This document shows positions 48,266 through 56,679 of a stretch of DNA of 64,000 nt, piece after piece (positions within the stretch are counted from its first letter, which is position 1; every line of letters begins with the position of its first letter). The notes below the pieces were generated by a model. The model was not told the DNA's origin and searched no databases. It saw only the letters and a program-made list of their open reading frames with translations. Origin of the DNA: Falsochrobactrum shanghaiense (GTDB taxonomy: Bacteria; Pseudomonadota; Alphaproteobacteria; Rhizobiales; Rhizobiaceae); contig NZ_QGDB01000005.1 of NCBI RefSeq assembly GCF_003149535.1, positions 124,001 through 188,000 on the forward strand, in the 5' to 3' direction. Position numbers and translations under genes: made by a program.

Positions 48266-49102
48266 TCAGGCTTTCGGCTGGTTGCGAAGCCTTTCGGCCT
48301 GCGCATAGAATTTCTTTTCCCATTCATTGTGATTATCCAGTCCTTCCTTGATGAAGGGCGTGAAGATCGCAAGATTCATAAGGCACCAGTTGACGAAGCG
48401 TGCCGGGAACTTCAGCGGCTTGACGAAATCGACGAACAGGACCACGCGCGTCTTATCGGTGTGGTTCCACGCTTCATGCTCATAAGCATCATCGAAAATC
48501 AGCACCTTGCCTTCCTGCCAATGACAGACCTGCTGGTCCACGCGAATGGCAAGCTTATCGGCGGGTTCAGGTACGATCATACCCATATGCAGGCGCAGAA
48601 CACCATTATAAGGCCCGCGATGCGGCGGCAGATGCTTGCCTGGCTCGAAAATCGAGAACATCGCCGTCGTCAATCCCGGAATAGCCTGCACAGCGCGCCA
48701 GGTATTCGGGCAGGCCCGGATATTCTGTTCCGACTTGACGCCAAAACCCAGCAGGAAAAACGTCTTCCAGTGGTTGTCGGTCGAGATCGTCTTTACGTCG
48801 GTCGAAATCTCCTGAAAGGACGGTAACTCGCTCTGGCGCAGCAGAACCGTCTCGAGTTCCGCGCGAATGGCAGGATATGCCTTCTCGACCTCTGCCGCCC
48901 AGGGGAAAAGAGCATTGTCATAGACCGGCGGGTTTCCGAGCCTGGCATATTTAAGATTGAGCCGTTCCGCCCAGGCAACGATGCCCATGAAAAACCGCGT
49001 CACAAACCCCGGGCGCTCCATCGGCGTGATGCCTTCGGTGCCAAAGTTCTGCTGGGGGCCGGAATGGACATCTTGCGGTTTCGATGCATCAGAACTGGAC
49101 AT
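48266..49102 (-). CDS. Aspartyl/asparaginyl beta-hydroxylase family protein (LpxO-like)
   Basis: A 278-residue 2-oxoglutarate/Fe(II) dioxygenase of the Asp/Asn hydroxylase family (PF05118). Iron-binding residues are in HLPPHRGPYNGVLRLHMGMI and in DDAYEHEAWNHTDKTRVVLF, the latter with the Arg that binds 2-oxoglutarate. A hydrophobic segment near the N terminus (FVTRFFMGIVAWAERLNL) suggests membrane association. Bacterial members include LpxO, which 2-hydroxylates a lipid A acyl chain. Lipid A or ornithine-lipid hydroxylation is a plausible role, but the substrate is inferred. Confidence 0.82.
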   Translation of the reverse strand: MSSSDASKPQDVHSGPQQNFGTEGITPMERPGFVTRFFMGIVAWAERLNLKYARLGNPPVYDNALFPWAAEVEKAYPAIRAELETVLLRQSELPSFQEISTDVKTISTDNHWKTFFLLGFGVKSEQNIRACPNTWRAVQAIPGLTTAMFSIFEPGKHLPPHRGPYNGVLRLHMGMIVPEPADKLAIRVDQQVCHWQEGKVLIFDDAYEHEAWNHTDKTRVVLFVDFVKPLKFPARFVNWCLMNLAIFTPFIKEGLDNHNEWEKKFYAQAERLRNQPKA

Positions 49103-49175
49103 TGGCGCACTCTTTCAAAGCAGATATAACTGGCAAAACAGACATAAACTGGACCGCCTCAGAAACGATCCGCTA

Positions 49176-50447
49176 TCAATCGCTCATCTTATCGTAATCA
49201 AGTTTGTCCAGAAGTGTGGCACGGTCAAGGTTAAAACCTGAGTCAATCCAGATGGTTTCAAGGCTGCGCAGCATTTTGCCAAGGCCCGGGCCTTTTTTCA
49301 CGCCAAGCTGCAAAAGATCGCCGCCCGTAACCGGAAAGACCGGCGCTTCATGAGCCTGAGCAAATTCAAGAAGCCGTGCATAGGCGCCGGCGCGGATCAT
49401 GGCTTCATCACTTGCCGCAGCCTCATTGCGCGCGGCGGCATAGGCCAGCCGGATGCGATCCGCCACCGCCTGTTTGCTGCCGCGATAAATGAGCGTTTTG
49501 AGCGCGTGCTCAGACAGTTCCGGCTTGATGGCATCCGCCCGCGCCCAGGCTTCCATCCGCGCCCGTTCGGCATTCGACATTTTAAGCCGCTTGCCCATTG
49601 CCTCCATTCGGACCGCATCGGGCGGAACGATGCTTTCAAGGCGCAGCAGAAAATCCACCTCCCAGCCCAGATCGCTTTCCGCCCGGACCAGACCATGAAT
49701 GGCATCTATGCCCCATTTTTCGCTTTCGGGTAAAACGAGCGTGAGCACACCGGCCTGCCGCATCCACAAAAGCGCGCGCGAGGGATCGGGCGCACAAAGA
49801 AGCTTCTTGAGTTCAGCCCAGACACGTTCTGCGGAAAGTTGCTGCAAACCGTCCTTGAGCCGCGCGCTGGCCCGCAGGCCATCCGCTTCCGGGCGCCCGG
49901 AACCGTACCATGCGAAAAAGCGAAAAAAGCGCAATATGCGCAGATAATCTTCGCGAATACGCGCTTCCGCATCGCCGATAAAGCGCAATGTGTGCGTTTC
50001 TATATCGTCCAGCCCGCCCACATAATCGACGACCGTTCCGTCGGCCTTGGCATAAAGTGCATTGATCGTGAAATCGCGCCGCTCCGCATCCGTCTGCCAG
50101 TCCGTACCGAAGGCGACTTTGGCCCGGCGTCCATCCGTCTCGACATCCTTGCGCAGGGTTGTGACTTCGAAGGGCTGCCCTTTTACCACGACAGTCACCG
50201 TGCCATGCTCGATACCGGTCGGCACCGGCTTGAAACCCGCCTCCTTCGCCAGACGCACGGTTTCCTGCGGCAGATGGGTGGTCGCCAGATCGACATCGCT
50301 GACCGTGGTGCCCAGCAGCGTGTTTCGTACGGCGCCGCCCACAACCCGCGCCTCGCCGCCCTCACGATTGAGCGCGCTAAAAAGCGCCTGCAGGCGGTCC
50401 GCTCGCAGCCAATCGGCCTTATCCGAAATATTCACTGCTTCGCTCAA
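49176..50447 (-). CDS. cca: CCA tRNA nucleotidyltransferase
   Basis: A 423-residue class II nucleotidyltransferase that adds or repairs the 3' CCA end of tRNA. The active-site segment is GGAVRNTLLG with D51 and D53 in VSDVDLATT. The second conserved block is RDFTINALYAKADGTVVDYV, and the tRNA-binding block is RILRFFRFFAWYG. The start lies inside the upstream NUDIX gene (4-base ATGA overlap), so the two are translationally coupled in a three-gene set. Confidence 0.95.
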   Translation of the reverse strand: MSEAVNISDKADWLRADRLQALFSALNREGGEARVVGGAVRNTLLGTTVSDVDLATTHLPQETVRLAKEAGFKPVPTGIEHGTVTVVVKGQPFEVTTLRKDVETDGRRAKVAFGTDWQTDAERRDFTINALYAKADGTVVDYVGGLDDIETHTLRFIGDAEARIREDYLRILRFFRFFAWYGSGRPEADGLRASARLKDGLQQLSAERVWAELKKLLCAPDPSRALLWMRQAGVLTLVLPESEKWGIDAIHGLVRAESDLGWEVDFLLRLESIVPPDAVRMEAMGKRLKMSNAERARMEAWARADAIKPELSEHALKTLIYRGSKQAVADRIRLAYAAARNEAAASDEAMIRAGAYARLLEFAQAHEAPVFPVTGGDLLQLGVKKGPGLGKMLRSLETIWIDSGFNLDRATLLDKLDYDKMSD

Positions 50448-51082
50448 CGATAGAGCCTTTCATAAAGTTCGCGAATAATCCCGGCGGTGATACCCCAGAT
50501 GAATCGCTCATGATACGGCATGGCATAATAAAAGCGCTCCTTGCCGTTCAAAACCCTGCTTTCCCGTCGGTGATTGACGGGGTTCATGAGAAAGGAGAGC
50601 GGCACCTCGAATATATCCGCCACTTCATGAGGGTTGGGATGCACATCGAACGGCGTATTGACCACCGCCAGAACCGGCGTGATCGAAAACCCGCTTCCCG
50701 TCAGATAGCGCGGCAGATTACCAATAATTTCAGCCCGTTCTGCGGCAAGCCCGATTTCCTCATTGGCCTCGCGCAAGGCGGCGGTTTCCGCTGTTCCGTC
50801 TTCCGCATCGATAGCCCCGCCCGGAAAGGCGATCTGGCCGGAATGCTTGCGCAGCGTATCGGTGCGCTGCGTCAATAGCAGCGTCGCTTCAGGCCCACGG
50901 TCCACCACCGGCACAAGCACAGCCGCATCGCGCATTTTTGCCGTAACCATCGCCTGCGTAAAATCCGGGTTAAGCGCATGATCGCCGGTCAGATCATGCT
51001 CTCCCGGTCGCCAGCCGCGCACGCGCTCGGCAAAATCACCCGCCGAAAATATTGGAAAGAGAGGGGAACTGCGCACCGTCAT
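50444..51082 (-). CDS. NUDIX hydrolase, CoA pyrophosphatase type
   Basis: A 212-residue NUDIX protein with the signature GGAIDAEDGTAETAALREAN followed by EEIGL, and the CoA-pyrophosphatase-associated pattern LLTQRTDTLRKHSGQIAFPG just before it. Members of this subgroup (NudL type) cleave CoA and its derivatives into phosphopantetheine and 3',5'-ADP. It overlaps the genes on both sides by 4 bases (cca after it, DUF1285 before it), an arrangement conserved in Rhizobiales. Confidence 0.92.
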   Translation of the reverse strand: MTVRSSPLFPIFSAGDFAERVRGWRPGEHDLTGDHALNPDFTQAMVTAKMRDAAVLVPVVDRGPEATLLLTQRTDTLRKHSGQIAFPGGAIDAEDGTAETAALREANEEIGLAAERAEIIGNLPRYLTGSGFSITPVLAVVNTPFDVHPNPHEVADIFEVPLSFLMNPVNHRRESRVLNGKERFYYAMPYHERFIWGITAGIIRELYERLYR

Positions 51083-51744
51083 CGCAGCGATGACTCCAAC
51101 TCCCGGGCAGGCATGATGGGAAACACCACCCCACCCGAGCGCACGGCAAACATGCTGATACCATCCACCTCGATCTCTTCTCCCAATGCCGCCAACTCAT
51201 ACATGACCGGGCGCGACAGCAGCGCTTCCAGCCGCCCCCGCACCAGAAGATAGGGCTTCAACCCGCCGCTTTCCGGTTCGATTGCAAAGCGCAAGCCATG
51301 TTCCGCCCCTGCCACGACCACATCGCCGACATTGGTGCGGAAGGTCAGAACCTGCTCCGCACCCTCACCCGCAACCTGCATTTCGACGGCGTTGAAATGG
51401 GCGTCTTCCACCCGGATGCCGATTTTTTCCACCGGCGTCACCAGATAGGTCCTGCCGTCTTCATCCTTGCGCAAAACGGTGGAAAAAAGGCGCACCAACT
51501 GCTGGCGCCCGATAGGTGTGCCCATATAGAACCATGTTCCATCGGCGCGGATTTCCATATCCAGTTCGCCGCAGAATTCGGGATTCCAGCGCTCCACCGG
51601 CGGAATGCCGCGCTCCTTTTCGGCAGGTCCGCTATGCGCATCCGCATGAGCGCGTACAATCAGCGCTTCCAGCCCGCCTGCGCCTTCCACGGCCCTTGTT
51701 GAACTTTGCGGCACTTGCTTGCCGCCAGGGGTGCTTTTTATCAT
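51079..51744 (-). CDS. DUF1285 domain-containing protein
   Basis: A 221-residue protein of the DUF1285 family. Its core begins PPVERWNPEFCGELDMEIRA and runs through DGTWFYMGTPIGRQQLVRLF, with YLVTPVEKIGIRVEDAHFNA next. The family fold has been solved structurally, but its function is unknown. It is the first gene of the DUF1285-NUDIX-cca set, overlapping the next by 4 bases, and is divergent from the MoxR operon, 134 bases away. Confidence 0.9.
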   Translation of the reverse strand: MIKSTPGGKQVPQSSTRAVEGAGGLEALIVRAHADAHSGPAEKERGIPPVERWNPEFCGELDMEIRADGTWFYMGTPIGRQQLVRLFSTVLRKDEDGRTYLVTPVEKIGIRVEDAHFNAVEMQVAGEGAEQVLTFRTNVGDVVVAGAEHGLRFAIEPESGGLKPYLLVRGRLEALLSRPVMYELAALGEEIEVDGISMFAVRSGGVVFPIMPARELESSLR

Positions 51745-51878
51745 CCGACTCGGTTATTCCTCTTCGAATGTGATTAAAATGCCTGAAGCCATGAAATAGT
51801 CACCGTTTCACCGCTTGTCAGCATTATATAGCGATTTACCTGTAAGATGCAGGTGTGTGATATTTTTGCGAGGTCCCT

Positions 51879-52898
51879 ATGAGCGTTGCCATCACGCCCG
51901 AAACTGCCATCGAAGCCTCCCATGCCGACCAGATCATCGCGGAAGCCGAACGTGCGCTCGCGGATATTGCCCGGATCAAGGAAAGCGTCGACACCGTTAT
52001 CTTCGGACAGGAAAGCGTGATCGAGCGTACGCTGGTTGCAATTCTGGCGGGCGGTCATGCGCTTCTGGTCGGCGTGCCCGGCCTTGCCAAGACCAAGCTG
52101 GTCGAAACACTCGGCATCGTGCTTGGTCTGTCAGGTCAGCGTATCCAGTTTACCCCCGACCTGATGCCATCCGACATCATCGGCTCGGAAGTCATGGAGC
52201 AGGACAGCGATGGGCGTCGCTCCTTCCGCTATCTCAAAGGGCCGATCTTCGCCCAGCTTCTGATGGCTGATGAAATCAACCGCGCCTCGCCACGCACCCA
52301 GTCCGCCCTCCTGCAAGCCATGCAGGAATATCATGTGACGGTAGCCGGACAGCGTTACGACCTGCCAGCCCCTTTTCATGTCCTTGCAACGCAGAATCCA
52401 CTGGAGCAGGAAGGCACCTATCCCCTGCCTGAAGCACAGCTTGACCGCTTCCTGATGCAGATCGATATTCTTTATCCTGAATTTGAGGCCGAGCGGCGCA
52501 TATTGCTTGAGACGACCGGCGTTGCCGAAGCAAAGCCCTATCAGATTCTCGATGCCGAACGGCTCAGGCAGATGCAGGCATTGGTGCGCCGCATGCCGGT
52601 TTCCGAAAGCGTCGTCGAAGCCATTCTGAAACTGGTCCGCTCCGCACGGCCCGACGCCGATAATGACCATGCAAAAAAACATATCATATGGGGCCCCGGC
52701 CCCCGCGCCAGTCAGGCATTGATGCTCTGCGCCCGTGCGCGTGCGCTTTACGAAGGCCGCCTTGCCCCTTCCATCGATGATGTGAGAGCACTCGCGGAAC
52801 CCGTTTTGCAGCATCGCATGGCGCTTAATTTCGCGGCGCGCGCCGATGGCATGCATGTGCGCGATGTGATCGCCAATCTGGTGAAGGCAGCCGTGTGA
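51879..52898 (+). CDS. MoxR-family AAA ATPase
   Basis: A 339-residue AAA+ ATPase of the MoxR family. Walker A is GVPGLAKT, Walker B is QLLMADEINRASPRTQSALL, and sensor 1 is VLATQNPLEQEGTYPLPEAQ followed by LDRF. MoxR proteins act as chaperones with VWA-domain proteins in maturation or stress response. It starts an operon in which the next gene overlaps by 4 bases. The operon layout (MoxR, DUF58, long membrane protein, second membrane protein) is that of the Bat-like cluster. Confidence 0.93.
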   Translation: MSVAITPETAIEASHADQIIAEAERALADIARIKESVDTVIFGQESVIERTLVAILAGGHALLVGVPGLAKTKLVETLGIVLGLSGQRIQFTPDLMPSDIIGSEVMEQDSDGRRSFRYLKGPIFAQLLMADEINRASPRTQSALLQAMQEYHVTVAGQRYDLPAPFHVLATQNPLEQEGTYPLPEAQLDRFLMQIDILYPEFEAERRILLETTGVAEAKPYQILDAERLRQMQALVRRMPVSESVVEAILKLVRSARPDADNDHAKKHIIWGPGPRASQALMLCARARALYEGRLAPSIDDVRALAEPVLQHRMALNFAARADGMHVRDVIANLVKAAV

Positions 52899-53818
52899 TG
52901 ACAATCGGCGCGGAAGTTGCAGCCTCAGACATCCGCGACACGCTGGGTCGCGCCCGTGCGCGCGCATCGAGCATTCCCGATCTGCTGGTTGAAGCACAAC
53001 GCGTCGTCAACACCGTCATGAATGGCTGGCATGGCCGTCGCAAGCGCGGTCCCGGCGAAAATTTCTGGCAGTTTCGCCCCTATGTGGAAGGTGAATCGCT
53101 GGCCCGTATCGACTGGCGGCGCTCCGCCCGCGACGATCATACCTATGTGCGCGACCGTGAATGGGAATCGGCGCATACGATCTGGCTCTGGTGCGATTTT
53201 TCGCCCTCCATGCTCTACCGCTCGCAATTCAGCCCCGTTTCGAAAGAAGCGCGCGCCCTTGTCCTGATACTGGCGATGGCCGAACTTCTGTCGCGTTCGG
53301 GTGAGCGTATTGCTTTCCCCGCCCTTTTGCGGCCCTTTTCGGCGCGCAATGGCGCAGAACGGCTGGCCAGCGCCTTGATGCATGAAATACCGAACCGCCC
53401 GCTGCCGGATATTGATCAGATACGCCGTTTTTCGGAAGTGGTTCTGATTTCCGATTTTCTCCAGCCCTTCGATGAACTGACGACATTTCTGAACAGGCTG
53501 GCGCGGCGCGGCGTGCGGGTGCATCTTGTGGAAGTGGCCGACCCTGCCGAGGAAACCTTCCCCTATGCAGGCCGAACGCAATTCCGCGACCCCGAGACGG
53601 GCGCAACGCTTGTTGCAGGCCGTGCCGAAACCTATGCGGAAGATTATCGCCGTCTTTATCTTGCGCGCCGCGAAGCATTATCGGATTTTTGCAAGCGCCT
53701 CGGCTGGAGCTATTGCGTGCAAAGAACCGACCGCCCCGCATCGGAAGTGCTGTTGCGTCTTCACGATTCTTTAAGCATATCGGTCGGCGCATCCATGCAG
53801 GAAGGTGCGCGGATATGA
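52895..53818 (+). CDS. DUF58 domain-containing protein
   Basis: A 307-residue protein with the DUF58 signature NFWQFRPYVEGESLARIDWR followed by RSARDDHTYVRDREWE. The remaining part is VWA-like (IWLWCDFSPSMLYRS has the D-x-S-x-S metal motif). DUF58 proteins nearly always sit next to MoxR and are thought to be its partners. It overlaps moxR and the next gene by 4 bases each, so the three are translated together. Confidence 0.9.
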   Translation: MMTIGAEVAASDIRDTLGRARARASSIPDLLVEAQRVVNTVMNGWHGRRKRGPGENFWQFRPYVEGESLARIDWRRSARDDHTYVRDREWESAHTIWLWCDFSPSMLYRSQFSPVSKEARALVLILAMAELLSRSGERIAFPALLRPFSARNGAERLASALMHEIPNRPLPDIDQIRRFSEVVLISDFLQPFDELTTFLNRLARRGVRVHLVEVADPAEETFPYAGRTQFRDPETGATLVAGRAETYAEDYRRLYLARREALSDFCKRLGWSYCVQRTDRPASEVLLRLHDSLSISVGASMQEGARI

Positions 53819-56667
53819 ATTTTCTGCCTCTCGCCTTCGGATCGCCGCTGCTGCTTTTCGGCCTCATGGCACTCCCCCTGATCTGGTGGCTTTTGCGCAT
53901 GACGCCGCCGCGCCCGCAGGAAGAAACCTTCCCTCCGCTTAAAATCCTCGCACAGCTCTTCAAGCGCGAGGAAGTGCCGTCCAAAAGCCCATGGTGGATA
54001 ACGCTTCTGCGGCTTCTGATTGCCGCCCTCATCACTCTGGCGCTCGCCGCACCGGTCTGGAACCCGCGTCCCATCGCCTTTTCAGGCCGCGAGCCGCTGG
54101 CGATCATCATGGACAATGGCTGGGCTTCGGCTGAAAGCTGGGAACAGCGGATACAGACGGCGGAGAAACTGGTCGCGGATGCCGAAAGCACCGGTGTACC
54201 GATCTATATTCTCGCAACCGCCGAACCGGCCAATGCGGAAATCGGTCCCTATGATGGCAAGCGCGCAACGGAACGCTTGCAAGCCTTGCAGCCCCGGCCC
54301 ATTCCCGTGGATCGTAAATCCACACTCGATCGCCTCGCAGCAAGCCTGCCGCAAGGCGAAAAAATCAGTCTGGCCTTCATGAATGATGGTCTGGCGCAGC
54401 CGGGCGACGAGCAGATATTTACCCCGCTGGATCAGGGCGGGCGTCTTGCTTCCCTGCTCTGGTATAATGCCGACATGGCTTCGCTTTTCGCACTCACCGG
54501 CGTCAGCAACAAGGCCGACAATCTCGAAGTCACCGCCATTCGCCCCGAAGGCATAACCATGCCGCGCATGCTGACCGCTGCCGCCTATGACGACAAGGGC
54601 CGTCGCATCGCCGAAACGCCGCTTTCCTTTGATTTGGGAACTGATCGGGATACCGCCCGGTTTGGCCTGCCCGTCGAGCTGCGCAACGACTTTCGCGTAA
54701 TCCGCCTTGATGGCATTGAGCAGGCGGGAGCAGCATATCTGGTTGATGCGGGGTCCGAACGCCGCACAATCGGCCTTCTTGCCAGCGGCGACAGCGATCT
54801 TGCGCAGCCGCTTCTCTCGCCCCTGCATTATATTTCGCGCGCCCTTTCGCCCTATGCCAATCTGATCGAGCCGCGCTCCGCCGATCTGATGCAGACCATA
54901 CCGGAATTGCTCGACGCCAGACCTTCGATACTGGTCATGGCCGATATTGGCATTTTGCCCCGGCCTGTCGAGGAGCAATTATCACACTGGGTCGAAAATG
55001 GCGGCACGCTTATCCGTTTCGCCGGTCCCCGCCTTGCCGGAGCCAGTGAAAACGATCCGCTTTTGCCGGTCCGCCTGCGCAAGGGTGAACGGGCGCTGGG
55101 CGGCACCTTATCCTGGTCGCAGCCGCAAAAGCTGCGTTCATTTTCGGAAAACAGCCCCTTTGCGGGATTGGCGGTGCCCGATGATGTAACCGTTGCCCGG
55201 CAGGTTCTGGCTGAACCATCCTATGATCTCAATGAAAAGACCTATGCAACGCTTGAGGATGGCACGCCGCTTGTCACCGGCGAGCGCCGGGGACGTGGCA
55301 ACATCGTTCTGTTTCATATTTCACCGGATGCAACATGGTCGAGCCTGCCCATTTCCGGCTCTTTCGTGGAAATGCTGCGCAGGATCGTTTCGCTTTCGCA
55401 GCGCGGCGGACCACAGGATAATAGCGATGCTGTTTCACTCCCGCCTTTCCAGCTTCTTTCGGCTTCCGGCACGTTGGTGCCGCCTTCGCCAGAGGCCAAG
55501 CCACTGGTCATGCGGGCCGACACGCCGCCATCTGTCAGCATCAATACGCCCCCCGGCTTTTACGGCAATGAAGACGGCTTGAAAGCTCTCAATATTTTTG
55601 AGGGTAGCGACACAAGGCTCCAGCCCATAGCGCCGCCAGCCCTTTCAGTGAATATTATTGCGACCTCTTATGGCGCCGATCAGTCAATTTCCCTGCGCGG
55701 CCCCTTCTTTGCGCTCGCCGCATTGCTGTTGGCGCTTGATACTTTGCTGATGCTGTGGCTGCGCGGTGCTTTCCGCCGTCGCATGAAACTTCGTTCGGCA
55801 ACACTTAGCCTTGTTGCACTCGTCGCTATGACATCCGCAATCACGCTCTTGCCTGCCGGTTTCGATCACGCTCTTGCCCAGCAACAACAAACCCATGATG
55901 ACAGCAAGCCGGGCGATGAAGCGATCATCGATTCCGTCTCGAAAACACATCTGGCCTATATCATCACCGGCAATGCCGAAACCGATAATATCAGCAGGGC
56001 GGGCCTGCGCGGGCTAAGCTTTGCGCTCATGGACAAAACCGCGCTTGAACCGGGTGATCCGATCGGTCTTGATCCCGACAAGGACGAACTTTCTTTTTAC
56101 CCGCTGATCTATTGGCCCATGGATCCCGATGCGCCCATGCCGGGCGCTGCGGCCATCGCCAAGGTTGATGCCTATATGCAGCAGGGCGGTACGGTCCTGT
56201 TCGATACGCGCGACCAGTTGCAGGCGGGTGCAAGCCTCGATCCTGCGGCCTCTGCCGCCAACCAGCGCCTGCGCGCCATACTCGACAATATGAATGTACC
56301 GCCGCTCGAACCGGTTCCGGACGATCATGTCTTGACCAAGTCCTTCTTCATCATGCCCGATTTTCCCGGTCGTTATGAAGGAAGCCCGCTCTGGGTCGAG
56401 GCCAGCGCACCCGCTGATATATCGCTCAACAGACCGGTGCGCACCGGCGATGGTGTCTCGCCGATCATGATAACCGCCAATGATCTGGCGGGCGCATGGG
56501 CCGTGGACGAGCAGGGAAATCCGCTGTTTCCCACCGTCCCCAACGACCCGATGCAGCGCATCTACGCCATTCGCGGCGGCGTCAACATCGTCATGTATAT
56601 GCTGACCGGCAATTATAAATCCGATCAGGTCCATGTCCCTGCCCTGCTTGAGCGGCTGGGTAATTAG
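53815..56667 (+). CDS. Large membrane protein, BatA-like N terminus and DUF4159 domain
   Basis: A 950-residue protein. It starts with the aerotolerance-regulator N-terminal membrane hairpin (MNFLPLAFGSPLLLFGLMAL, WITLLRLLIAALITLALAAP). A VWA-like domain follows whose metal motif is lost: D100 is followed by NGWAS, not x-S-x-S. Two more membrane segments lie near residues 660-715 (FFALAALLLALDTLLMLW, LRSATLSLVALVAMTSAIT), and a periplasmic or cytoplasmic C-terminal DUF4159 domain begins at HLAYIITGNAETDNISRAGL. It is in operon with MoxR and DUF58 genes. Function unknown; envelope stress role inferred from Bat-type clusters. Confidence 0.87.
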   Translation: MNFLPLAFGSPLLLFGLMALPLIWWLLRMTPPRPQEETFPPLKILAQLFKREEVPSKSPWWITLLRLLIAALITLALAAPVWNPRPIAFSGREPLAIIMDNGWASAESWEQRIQTAEKLVADAESTGVPIYILATAEPANAEIGPYDGKRATERLQALQPRPIPVDRKSTLDRLAASLPQGEKISLAFMNDGLAQPGDEQIFTPLDQGGRLASLLWYNADMASLFALTGVSNKADNLEVTAIRPEGITMPRMLTAAAYDDKGRRIAETPLSFDLGTDRDTARFGLPVELRNDFRVIRLDGIEQAGAAYLVDAGSERRTIGLLASGDSDLAQPLLSPLHYISRALSPYANLIEPRSADLMQTIPELLDARPSILVMADIGILPRPVEEQLSHWVENGGTLIRFAGPRLAGASENDPLLPVRLRKGERALGGTLSWSQPQKLRSFSENSPFAGLAVPDDVTVARQVLAEPSYDLNEKTYATLEDGTPLVTGERRGRGNIVLFHISPDATWSSLPISGSFVEMLRRIVSLSQRGGPQDNSDAVSLPPFQLLSASGTLVPPSPEAKPLVMRADTPPSVSINTPPGFYGNEDGLKALNIFEGSDTRLQPIAPPALSVNIIATSYGADQSISLRGPFFALAALLLALDTLLMLWLRGAFRRRMKLRSATLSLVALVAMTSAITLLPAGFDHALAQQQQTHDDSKPGDEAIIDSVSKTHLAYIITGNAETDNISRAGLRGLSFALMDKTALEPGDPIGLDPDKDELSFYPLIYWPMDPDAPMPGAAAIAKVDAYMQQGGTVLFDTRDQLQAGASLDPAASAANQRLRAILDNMNVPPLEPVPDDHVLTKSFFIMPDFPGRYEGSPLWVEASAPADISLNRPVRTGDGVSPIMITANDLAGAWAVDEQGNPLFPTVPNDPMQRIYAIRGGVNIVMYMLTGNYKSDQVHVPALLERLGN

Positions 56668-56679
56668 GAGGGCGCGGGC

